Assembly (NCBI GenBank): GCA_031629035.1
Contig: JAVLUG010000027.1
Location: forward strand, 124,001-188,000
Source of the DNA: MVYY01 sp012517575
GTDB taxonomy: Bacteria; Bacteroidota; Bacteroidia; Bacteroidales; Paludibacteraceae
Direction: 5' to 3'
Length of the DNA: 64,000 bases
Under the pieces are notes generated by a model. The model saw only the letters and a list, made by a program, of their open reading frames with translations, was not told the origin of the DNA and made no database searches. Position numbers and translations under genes: made by a program. Shown here one piece after another: positions 1 through 6,995 of this stretch; within the stretch, counting starts at the first letter, position 1, and each line of letters starts with the position of its first letter.

Positions 1-1690
1 CTTCTTCAAGACTGAAAACTACCGGAGGCGTGAGTTTAATTTTGTCGTCAGAGCCGGAGGCACGCATGTTGGTAAGTTTTTTCGACTTGGTAACATTCAC
101 CACAATGTCGCCTTCTTTAGCGCTTTCACCCACAACCTGACCGGCATATACTTCTTCCTGAGGAAAAATGAAAAATCTGCCTCTGTCCTGCAATTTGTCG
201 ATGGCATAAGCAAATGCTGTGCCACTCTCCATTGCAATAAGTGATCCGTTGTTTCTTTTTTCAATTTCGCCTTTGTAGGGTTGGTATTCCAAAAAACGGT
301 GCGACATCACGGCTTCTCCCGTTGAAGCTGTAAGAACGTTATTCCTTAATCCGATAATACCGCGAGAGGGAATTTGAAATTCCAGTTGAACGCGGTCGTT
401 CAGTATTTCCATGCTCAGCATTTCGCCTTTGCGGGCAGCTACCATTTCTATGATTTTTCCGGCAAATTCTTCGGGCAGATTAATGCTTAGCTGTTCAACC
501 GGTTCGCATCGAACGCCGTTTATTTCTTTGAAAATTACCTGTGGCTGTCCTACCTGAAGTTCGTAACCTTCTCTGCGCATTGTTTCTATCAGGATGGAAA
601 GGTGTAAAACACCTCTTCCGTACACGTGCCATATATCCGAGTCGGGATTTTTTTCCACGCGTAAAGCCACATCTTTTTCCAGTTCTCGCATCAGCCTTTC
701 ATGAATATGACGGGAAGTAACAAATTTTCCTTCTTTTCCGTAAAAAGGCGAATTATTGATGGTGAAAACCATACTCATGGTAGGTTCATCTACTGCAATT
801 GGTTTCAATGGCTCCGGTTGGAGAGCATCTGCAATGGAATCGCCAATTTCAAAACCCTCGATTCCCACCAGTGCACAAATATCGCCCGATTTTACTTCTT
901 CCGTGCGTGTTCTTCCTAGTCCTGTGAAGGTGTGCAGCTCCTTGATACGGGATTTTGAAATGTTGCCATCGCGACTCACCAAACTTACGTCCATCCCTTC
1001 ACGAAGTGTTCCCCGATGAAGTCTGCCAACAGCAATTCTTCCTACGTAAGGAGAATAATCCATCGAAGTAATGAGCATTTGTGGAGAGCCTTCCAGATAG
1101 AGAGGAGCAGGAATATACTTGATAATGGCATCCAGCAAAGGCAAAATATTGTCGGTTGGTTTTTTCCAATCATCCGACATCCAATTTTGTTTGGCTGAAC
1201 CGAAAACAGTGTGAAAATTCAACTGTTCTTCATTGGCATCCAAATGATACATTAAGTCGAAAACGGCTTCCTGAACTTCATCAGGGCGGCAATTAGGCTT
1301 ATCGACTTTATTGACAACAACAATGGGAATCAGTCCCATTTGAATGGCTTTTTGGAGAACAAAACGGGTTTGAGGCATGGGACCTTCAAAGGCATCGACA
1401 ACAAGTAAAACGCCATCAGCCATGTTCAATACTCTTTCTACTTCCCCACCGAAATCGGCGTGTCCCGGAGTGTCTATAATATTGATTTTATATCCGTTGT
1501 AGTTAATGGAAACATTTTTTGCCAATATGGTTATTCCTCTTTCGCGTTCGAGTTCATTATTATCCATAATGAGTTCGCCAACTTTTTCGTTGTTGCGAAA
1601 CAGATGCCCTGCCAGCAACATCTTGTCTACCAGAGTGGTTTTGCCGTGGTCGACGTGAGCAATTATGGCTACATTTCTAATTTTTTGCAT
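1..1690 (-). CDS. typA: GTP-binding protein TypA/BipA (partial, C-terminus outside window)
   Basis: Translational GTPase of the EF-G/LepA family that binds the ribosome and supports growth under stress. I translated the minus strand from the ATG at 1690-1688, giving 563 visible codons of a family usually near 600. The N-terminus carries the G1 loop AHVDHGKTT (residues 11-19), followed by switch I ERERGITI, the G3 motif DTPGHADFGGEVER, the G4 motif NKVDKP and a G5-like SAK. The EF-G domain III/V-like part follows, and the reading frame is open to the window edge, where it reads VVFSLEE. The start is fixed by the conserved N-terminus only a few residues before the P-loop. It is divergent from rplS. 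The family assignment is secure; only the last few dozen residues are missing. Confidence 0.97.
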   Translation of the reverse strand, partial: MQKIRNVAIIAHVDHGKTTLVDKMLLAGHLFRNNEKVGELIMDNNELERERGITILAKNVSINYNGYKINIIDTPGHADFGGEVERVLNMADGVLLVVDAFEGPMPQTRFVLQKAIQMGLIPIVVVNKVDKPNCRPDEVQEAVFDLMYHLDANEEQLNFHTVFGSAKQNWMSDDWKKPTDNILPLLDAIIKYIPAPLYLEGSPQMLITSMDYSPYVGRIAVGRLHRGTLREGMDVSLVSRDGNISKSRIKELHTFTGLGRTRTEEVKSGDICALVGIEGFEIGDSIADALQPEPLKPIAVDEPTMSMVFTINNSPFYGKEGKFVTSRHIHERLMRELEKDVALRVEKNPDSDIWHVYGRGVLHLSILIETMRREGYELQVGQPQVIFKEINGVRCEPVEQLSINLPEEFAGKIIEMVAARKGEMLSMEILNDRVQLEFQIPSRGIIGLRNNVLTASTGEAVMSHRFLEYQPYKGEIEKRNNGSLIAMESGTAFAYAIDKLQDRGRFFIFPQEEVYAGQVVGESAKEGDIVVNVTKSKKLTNMRASGSDDKIKLTPPVVFSLEE

Positions 1691-1717
1691 AAGTTAAAGA
1701 GCTATTTTTTTAGCCTG

Positions 1718-1725
1718 CAAAGATA
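1718..1725 (-). promoter_or_regulatory. Candidate -7 element for typA
   Basis: The plus strand reads CAAAGATA, which is TATCTTTG on the minus strand, a match to the Bacteroidetes -7 consensus TAnnTTTG. It lies 28 bases upstream of the typA start. I see no convincing TTTG -33 box at the expected distance, so the call rests on the -7 motif and its position. Confidence 0.45.
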
Positions 1726-1948
1726 CCCAAAAAAATCGAATTTTTATTGCCTGTTTTTTAGAAATTCGTAATGAAAGACAGGAGTTATTAATACTGCTGA
1801 CTTTTCCCAGTTTTCATTTTCGGAATTTCATTTGTTTTATTGTTTAAAGGAACGTCAAATTAACCTTTTAATGAGAACGAAACAACTATTTTTTTTACAC
1901 TTAGCTTTAAATCTATAAAAACACATTTGATAAAAAAGATGAAGAGTT

Positions 1949-1980
1949 TTTGGTAATTTTCAAAAAAAAGAGTACTTTTG
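1949..1980 (+). promoter_or_regulatory. Promoter of rplS (TTTG-N20-TACTTTTG)
   Basis: A TTTG box at 1949-1952 and TACTTTTG at 1973-1980, 20 bases apart, match the Bacteroidetes sigma-ABfr consensus (TTTG, about 19-20 bases, TAnnTTTG). The predicted transcript would start near 1987, leaving a leader of about 70 bases before rplS. The rest of the 1691-2057 gap is AT-rich and shows no further gene. Confidence 0.7.
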
Positions 1981-2057
1981 CACACCAATTATGCGTAATC
2001 TCTGACAGAATAGAGGAAGTCTGTGTATATTGCGTAGTTACTTAAAAAACAAGTGAG

Positions 2058-2408
2058 ATGGACTTAATAAAAATTGCAGAACAATCTTTTGAACAGGAAG
2101 TTAAAACTTATCCTGAATTTAGAAGTGGCGACACCATTACGGTTGCTTATCGCATTAAAGAAGGAAACAAGGAAAGAATCCAGGAATTTAAGGGAGATGT
2201 CATTAAAATCGCAGGTCAAGGCGGAAAGAAGCATTTTACAGTTCGTAAAATGTCCGGTAATGTAGGCGTAGAACGAATTTTTCCCATGGATTCTCCGTTC
2301 ATTGAAAGTATTACGGTAAACAAGCACGGTAAAGTACGTCGTGCAAAACTGTATTACTTGAGAAATTTGACCGGCAAAAAGGCTAAAATCAAGGAAAGAA
2401 GATTTTAA
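2058..2408 (+). CDS. rplS: 50S ribosomal protein L19
   Basis: A 116-residue protein that matches bacterial L19 over its full length. L19 sits at the interface of the large and small ribosomal subunits. Family features are the N-terminal FRSGDTITV stretch, the central FKGDVI and RKMSGNVGVER segments, the PFIESI motif and the basic tail KVRRAKLYYLRNLTGKKAKIKE. The ATG at 2058 gives the usual family length. The gene stands alone here, with its own promoter upstream and a hairpin terminator downstream, and is not next to trmD or rimM as in many bacteria. Confidence 0.98.
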   Translation: MDLIKIAEQSFEQEVKTYPEFRSGDTITVAYRIKEGNKERIQEFKGDVIKIAGQGGKKHFTVRKMSGNVGVERIFPMDSPFIESITVNKHGKVRRAKLYYLRNLTGKKAKIKERRF

Positions 2409-2435
2409 ATCAACTTTTCGGGTAAAAAGAATTAT

Positions 2436-2471
2436 AAAGAGAGGTTTGCTTCATCGTAGACTTCTCTTTTT
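2436..2471 (+). terminator. Intrinsic terminator after rplS
   Basis: AAAGAGAGG (2436-2444) pairs with CTTCTCTTT (2461-2469), one pair being G-U. The stem can extend by a few pairs into the loop and is followed by a short T run to 2471. It lies 28 bases after the rplS stop and just before the convergent minus-strand operon end at 2492, so it may serve both directions. Confidence 0.65.
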
Positions 2472-2491
2472 AGTTTCTTATCGTCATTTTT

Positions 2492-2827
2492 TCAAGTGAA
2501 AAAAGTTTTTTCGTTTTTACTCCATACTAAAATTGCGATTCCACAAATAAGCGGAAAAACAGCTGTTGAAATCAATAACGTATCGAAGTGCATAATCATT
2601 AGATTTTCGATAAAATTCAGCAGTATCCCGGTATGGATGTAAAAGAATAACAAAAACGAAGTTCCTGCAGCACCAATCAGCCACACAATCCATGAATGAT
2701 CTTTTTCAGTCGGCAGTTGATGCATGACTTTAGAAGAAAACCCATTATCAGGTATTTCCGTTTTATAAGTTTTGAAAAATTCTTTTAATTTTTCTTCTGT
2801 CTTTTCATTTTTTGTCATAACCTTCAT
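2492..2827 (-). CDS. Small two-helix membrane protein, possible anti-sigma partner
   Basis: A 111-residue protein with a charged N-terminal cytoplasmic part (about 1-45, including DNGFSSKVMHQLP) and two hydrophobic segments (about 50-70 and 80-103) ending in a short charged tail. The layout resembles small Bacteroidetes proteins (DUF5056-like) encoded directly after ECF sigma factors. The NGF..KVM..LP stretch is typical of those proteins. It overlaps the sigma gene by 23 bases from the first Met; a second Met at 2818 is an equally good start. A role as anti-sigma factor is inferred only from the neighbour and topology; no zinc-binding anti-sigma motif is present. Confidence 0.75.
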   Translation of the reverse strand: MKVMTKNEKTEEKLKEFFKTYKTEIPDNGFSSKVMHQLPTEKDHSWIVWLIGAAGTSFLLFFYIHTGILLNFIENLMIMHFDTLLISTAVFPLICGIAILVWSKNEKTFFT

Positions 2828-3359
2828 TATTTAGATAATCTATTAGTTTGGTTCTTCCTTTTAGCAGGTATGTTTTTACCGTTCCTTGTGGGCAATTCAT
2901 GATTTTTGCAATTTCTTTCTGGGTTTTGTCTTCCATATAATGTAAAATGAGCGCAGTTTGTTCTTCTTTTTTCAGTTGTTGTAAAGCTTTATAAAAATCA
3001 ATTTTTTCTGCCGAAAAAGCATTGTTGGTTTGATGATACAGATCAACTTCTGGTACGTTGAGTTCAATAAATTGTTTTCGTGTCCGAACAGAGTCGTAAT
3101 ACACATTGTAAGCGATGCGATAAAGCCATGTGGAAAAGTTGGACAAAGCCTGAAACGAGTGAATATTTACAAATGCCTTCATAAAGGTTTCCTGTGCCAA
3201 ATCGTCGCTCAATGAGGCATCGCCCATTGTCAAGTTCAGAAAGAACCGGCGAATGGGCGATTGATATTTGCCAATGAGTTTTTCAAAAGCTTTATTGTCG
3301 CCTATCAAGGTGAATTGTGTTATCCAATACAGATCATCCCTGTTGCTCATTCTGCTCAA
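2805..3359 (-). CDS. ECF-type RNA polymerase sigma factor
   Basis: A 184-residue sigma-70 family protein of the extracytoplasmic function class. Region 2 spans roughly residues 22-95 and includes DDLAQETFMKAF and the FSTWLYRIAYN segment that contacts the -10 element. Region 4 spans about 120-178 with the helix-turn-helix QKEIAKIMNCPQGTVKTYL. The second Met (3350) is an alternative start. It is the middle gene of a minus-strand operon, overlapping the upstream gene by 26 bases and the downstream one by 23 bases, which suggests translational coupling. The target regulon cannot be read from the sequence, and nothing ties it to the PUL. Confidence 0.93.
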   Translation of the reverse strand: MSRMSNRDDLYWITQFTLIGDNKAFEKLIGKYQSPIRRFFLNLTMGDASLSDDLAQETFMKAFVNIHSFQALSNFSTWLYRIAYNVYYDSVRTRKQFIELNVPEVDLYHQTNNAFSAEKIDFYKALQQLKKEEQTALILHYMEDKTQKEIAKIMNCPQGTVKTYLLKGRTKLIDYLNNEGYDKK

Positions 3360-3960
3360 TTGGTTGTTTTTCTTTTGACCGATCGTAAAAATGTACTACT
3401 AAATATCCAATGCCCACAAAAGTTGGAACAATTCCTACAATCAGTCCATCATTATTGTGTGTGATAAGGAAGTAAATAAGCAGAGAAAGTCCCACGGCAG
3501 CCCACAATACACCTTTTTTTAAATTGGAGTTCGGCTTATCCTTTTTATCTTTCTGGAAAAAATCTTCAGGAACAGGCTGTCCCATTTCCAATGCTTTCAT
3601 ATACAGATCAAATTTTCGTTTCGACTCCCTGTTTTTTGCAGCATAAATAATCCATATCAACACAATAACGAAAAGGAAAGGTGCAACCACAATCATGAAA
3701 ATTTGGAATCCTGTAAGTGGCATGTCTTCTCGTGCATTGCCTTCAATCTTTTTTTTCTCGTTATCCAATTCTGCTTTTTTCAGCTCCAGCAGTTGTTCGG
3801 GCGAAAGTTTATTGAGCAAGATGGAATCTTTCTCCCGCTGAGTAAGATTTTCCAGCGCTGCCGGTAACGAAGGATGGAAATTTTCATCAGATTTGTTCTG
3901 TGAAAAACCGATACCTGAAAAGAGTATCAGTGAAAACACAAATAATACAAGTTTTTTCAT
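3334..3960 (-). CDS. DUF6249-like membrane protein
   Basis: A 208-residue protein with a cleavable N-terminal signal (MKKLVLFVFSLILFSGIGFS), a charged periplasmic stretch rich in Leu, Lys and Glu, one TM helix near residues 83-107, and a pair of hydrophobic segments at about 148-166 and 172-190. The cytoplasmic stretch with MKALEMGQPVPEDFF is typical of DUF6249-type proteins found beside ECF sigma factors in Bacteroidetes. It is the first gene of the operon with the sigma factor, and its end overlaps the sigma start. Function is unknown; a part in sensing or controlling the sigma factor is an inference from context. Confidence 0.8.
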   Translation of the reverse strand: MKKLVLFVFSLILFSGIGFSQNKSDENFHPSLPAALENLTQREKDSILLNKLSPEQLLELKKAELDNEKKKIEGNAREDMPLTGFQIFMIVVAPFLFVIVLIWIIYAAKNRESKRKFDLYMKALEMGQPVPEDFFQKDKKDKPNSNLKKGVLWAAVGLSLLIYFLITHNNDGLIVGIVPTFVGIGYLVVHFYDRSKEKQPIEQNEQQG

Positions 3961-4076
3961 AATGTTTGGAATTTTTAGAAGTAAATATAATGTTTGTTTA
4001 TTGATTAGACGTAAAGAAAGAAAGGTTTTGATTTGAGAATCGATAAAATTAACTTTTATTAATTTTATATGTTTAC

Positions 4077-4108
4077 TTTGTATTCCCTTTGATGGGAAAA
4101 TAAATTTT
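4077..4108 (+). promoter_or_regulatory. Candidate promoter of the copper ATPase
   Basis: TTTG at 4077-4080 and TAAATTTT at 4101-4108 are 20 bases apart. The second box differs from TAnnTTTG at one base. It lies about 70 bases before the ATG at 4181. The rest of 3961-4180 is AT-rich, with no further gene seen. Confidence 0.4.
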
Positions 4109-4180
4109 TTAGAGATAGATGTGAACCAAATGATGATTTATCTGTTTTTATGAAAAAAAATTATATTCATACAACGACAA

Positions 4181-6466
4181 ATGAAAACCGAAAAATTTGA
4201 TGTTGGCGGTATGAGTTGCGCAGCTTGTGCAGCTCACATTGAAAAAGATGTAGGGAAGCTGGAAGGTGTGAAAAAAGTAAATGTCAACCTGCTGACCAAC
4301 AGCATGATAGTAGATTTTGATGAATCTGCAGTCAATACTGAAGAAATAGAAGAAGCCGTAGATAAAGCTGGATACGAAGCGCATGTACAATCCATTTCAG
4401 AACAAACAGCGAATCGGGAAACAAAGAAAATAGATTTTGTTCAAAAGGAGCAGCAGGAAATGCAAAAACGCTGGTGGATTTCTTTTGGTTTCTGGATTCC
4501 GTTGCTTTATTTGTCAATGGGTTCCATGCTGGGTTTTTATATACCGGCTTTTTTCAAGGGAGAAGAAAATGCAATGATTTTTGCTTTTACTCAGTTTTTG
4601 TTGACGCTGCCCATTGCAATGGTAAACGAAAAGTATTTCAGAAACGGTTTCAAAATGCTTTTTAAGGCTGCACCCAATATGGATTCACTGATTGCCATAG
4701 GTTCTTCGGCGGCCATTTTATATGGAATTTACGGATTGTACAAAATTGCATACGGATTGGGACATACCCAACCAGAGTTGGTGCATCAGTTTGCTCACAA
4801 TATGTATTTTGAATCGGGGGCAACTATTTTGACTTTGATTACGCTTGGAAAATATCTCGAATCGCGATCGAAAAGTCAAACATCGCGGGCGATTACCCAA
4901 TTGATGGATTTATCCCCCAAAACGGCAACTGTGATTAGAGACGGAACAGAAATGGAAATTCCGGCAGAGGAAGTTAAAGTAGGCGATATAGTAGCTGTTC
5001 GTCCCGGTCAGCGCATTCCTGTGGATGGTGTGGTGGAAAGCGGAAGTTCCACAGTAGATGAATCGGCGCTTACCGGTGAAAGTATCCCTGTTTTCAAGCA
5101 GAGAGGCGACAAAGTATTGTCTGCCAGCATTAACAAATCCGGTTATCTTACGCTAAAAGCAACTCAAGTGGGAAATGATACTACTCTTTCGCACATTATT
5201 CAATTGGTGGAAGAAGCCTCTTCATCAAAAGCTCCAATTTCAAAATTGGCGGATAAAATAAGCAGCATTTTTGTCCCTGTGGTTATTTTTATTGCCTTAG
5301 TAGCTGGGATTGTTTGGTTTTCTTTGGGTTATTCTTTTGATTTTTCCTTGTCCATTGCCATTTCAGTTCTGGTAATTTCGTGTCCGTGTGCTTTGGGACT
5401 GGCCACACCGGTTGCAATTATGGTTGGAACAGGAAAAGGAGCTGAACACGGAATTTTGATAAAATCGGCAGCTTCGCTGGAGATGGCACACAAAATTAAT
5501 ACAGTGGTACTCGATAAAACCGGGACATTAACAATGGGAAAACCTCAGGTTACTGATATTATTCCATCATCAGCCATTATGCAAGATGAATTGCTACAAA
5601 TAGCTGCATCGTTGGAAAAACTTTCGGAACATCCTTTAGCGGAAGCAATTTTAGAAAAAGCAGATAAAATACAACTGGAAACCTTTGCAGTTGAAAATTT
5701 CACTTCACTGCCCGGAAAAGGGATTGTTGCTGAAGCTGGCGGAAATTATTTTCTGATAGGAAACAGACAATTAATTGAAGAGCAGAAAATAGATGTACAG
5801 GATTTCGATGTGATTGCCACACAACTGGCTGAAGAAGGAAAAACGCCCTTGTTTGTAGCTTCAAGAGAAAAAGTATTAGGAGTGATTGCCGTTGCCGATC
5901 CGTTGAAGCCAACCAGCAAAGAAGCTGTGGATCAATTTCGAGCTTTGGGATTGGAAGTTGTCATGCTCACTGGCGATCACCAAAAAACGGCTGCTGCTGT
6001 TCAGCGTCAATTGGGCATTACAGCAGTTTTTTCTGAAGTGTTACCTCAGGAAAAGGACAAAATCATTGTAAATTTGCAAAAGGAAGGGAAAAAAGTTGCA
6101 ATGGTAGGAGATGGCATTAATGATGCGCCGGCTTTGATGCGTGCAGATTTGGGAATTGCCATTGGCGCCGGAACCGATATTGCTATCGAATCGGCAGATG
6201 TTGTGCTGATGCGAAATGACCTGATGGATGCAGTTTCAGCCATTCGGCTGAGTAACGCCGTGATACGGAACATTAAGGAGAATCTCTTTTGGGCATTTTT
6301 CTACAATGTTATCGGTATTCCTTTGGCAGCAGGTATTTTTTATCCGTTACTTGGTTGGCAACTCAGTCCCATGTTTGCGGCAGCAGCTATGAGTTTCAGT
6401 TCTGTTACGGTGGTGCTGAATGCTTTACGACTTCGCTTCTTTAAACCATCAAAGGTAAAATCTTGA
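4181..6466 (+). CDS. copA: Copper-exporting P-type ATPase (P1B-1)
   Basis: A 761-residue inner-membrane pump that uses ATP to move Cu(I) out of the cytoplasm. One heavy-metal-associated domain (about 1-68) carries GMSCAAC at 10-16. Membrane helices follow, then the actuator TGES near 297, the metal-binding SCPCALG near 400 in TM6, the phosphorylation motif DKTGTLT near 445, the nucleotide-binding HP motif (EHPLAEAI) near 483, and the hinge GDGIND near 643. The last helices hold FYN and MSFSS, which with CPC define the Cu(I) subgroup. It is a single gene on the plus strand; no copZ chaperone or metal regulator is adjacent. The ATG at 4181 starts just before the metal-binding domain. Confidence 0.95.
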   Translation: MKTEKFDVGGMSCAACAAHIEKDVGKLEGVKKVNVNLLTNSMIVDFDESAVNTEEIEEAVDKAGYEAHVQSISEQTANRETKKIDFVQKEQQEMQKRWWISFGFWIPLLYLSMGSMLGFYIPAFFKGEENAMIFAFTQFLLTLPIAMVNEKYFRNGFKMLFKAAPNMDSLIAIGSSAAILYGIYGLYKIAYGLGHTQPELVHQFAHNMYFESGATILTLITLGKYLESRSKSQTSRAITQLMDLSPKTATVIRDGTEMEIPAEEVKVGDIVAVRPGQRIPVDGVVESGSSTVDESALTGESIPVFKQRGDKVLSASINKSGYLTLKATQVGNDTTLSHIIQLVEEASSSKAPISKLADKISSIFVPVVIFIALVAGIVWFSLGYSFDFSLSIAISVLVISCPCALGLATPVAIMVGTGKGAEHGILIKSAASLEMAHKINTVVLDKTGTLTMGKPQVTDIIPSSAIMQDELLQIAASLEKLSEHPLAEAILEKADKIQLETFAVENFTSLPGKGIVAEAGGNYFLIGNRQLIEEQKIDVQDFDVIATQLAEEGKTPLFVASREKVLGVIAVADPLKPTSKEAVDQFRALGLEVVMLTGDHQKTAAAVQRQLGITAVFSEVLPQEKDKIIVNLQKEGKKVAMVGDGINDAPALMRADLGIAIGAGTDIAIESADVVLMRNDLMDAVSAIRLSNAVIRNIKENLFWAFFYNVIGIPLAAGIFYPLLGWQLSPMFAAAAMSFSSVTVVLNALRLRFFKPSKVKS

Positions 6467-6737
6467 TTTTCGATATTTATGATACTGTTTTATTAGTGAA
6501 AGCGATGTTGATTTTCATTTTTCATATGAGTTCGATTTAAGAATATGATATAAGCAATTATAAACGATATTCAACAACAAGAATAAACCTTATTAACTTA
6601 TTAATTATCATTTTTTATATGATAATGCATGTAATTGTTATATCAAACACTCGTTAATTAGTGATGGATGAAAATTTTCAATTATTCACTAATTTGTACC
6701 CTTTCCTTTCAATTTTTCCAGCAAGTTTCGTTTTTTC

Positions 6738-6768
6738 TTTGATAATATACAATTACTTTGTATTTTTG
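6738..6768 (+). promoter_or_regulatory. Promoter candidate P1 (TTTG-N19-TATTTTTG)
   Basis: TTTG at 6738-6741 and TATTTTTG at 6761-6768, 19 bases apart, are an exact match to the Bacteroidetes consensus. A transcript from here would carry a leader of about 220 bases before the gene at 6996. Chance matches are possible in such AT-rich DNA. Confidence 0.5.
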
Positions 6769-6804
6769 TTTTTAATATTTATATTTTATTAAAACTTATA
6801 AAAG

Positions 6805-6836
6805 TTTGTGGTACAATTTATTGAACTTTATATTTG
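6805..6836 (+). promoter_or_regulatory. Promoter candidate P2 (TTTG-N20-TATATTTG)
   Basis: TTTG at 6805-6808 and TATATTTG at 6829-6836, 20 bases apart, also match the consensus exactly. It is 36 bases downstream of the P1 -33 to -7 pair, so the two would form tandem start sites for the first PUL gene. Confidence 0.5.
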
Positions 6837-6995
6837 TTGAAATCAGAATTGTTTTAGTTTTTGTTTTTGAAAAATGAATGATACAATAAGTGAAATGTTT
6901 ATTTTACGACATTAATTGTAATTTAATGAATACTTTCACGAAAAAATGTAACTTTGTAGTTGAATCATTATTTATTAAAGACAACTCATCCATTC

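Larger units (their letters stand above)
6467..6995 (+). other. AT-rich intergenic leader before the PUL
   Basis: No gene is supported in this 529-base gap. It holds a perfect 8-bp inverted repeat (ATTATCAT 6604-6611 / ATGATAAT 6619-6626) and a 9-bp inverted repeat (AATTAGTGA 6656-6664 / TCACTAATT 6686-6694) with the palindrome TGAAAATTTTCA (6669-6680) nested in its loop. Two promoter-like motif pairs follow, listed separately, and a lone TAACTTTG at 6949-6956. The nested palindromes are candidate operators or a terminator for copA; no long T run was seen. Confidence 0.5.

Noticed and set aside
2805..3359. The ECF sigma factor as regulator of the PUL
   Set aside because: It lies over 3 kb away on the other strand, beyond copA, its operon holds no SusC, and the PUL SusC has no STN domain for anti-sigma signalling.
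6960..6995. TTG start twelve codons before the DUF4965 lipoprotein
   Set aside because: The ATG at 6996 begins a normal lipoprotein signal; the extension would bury it.
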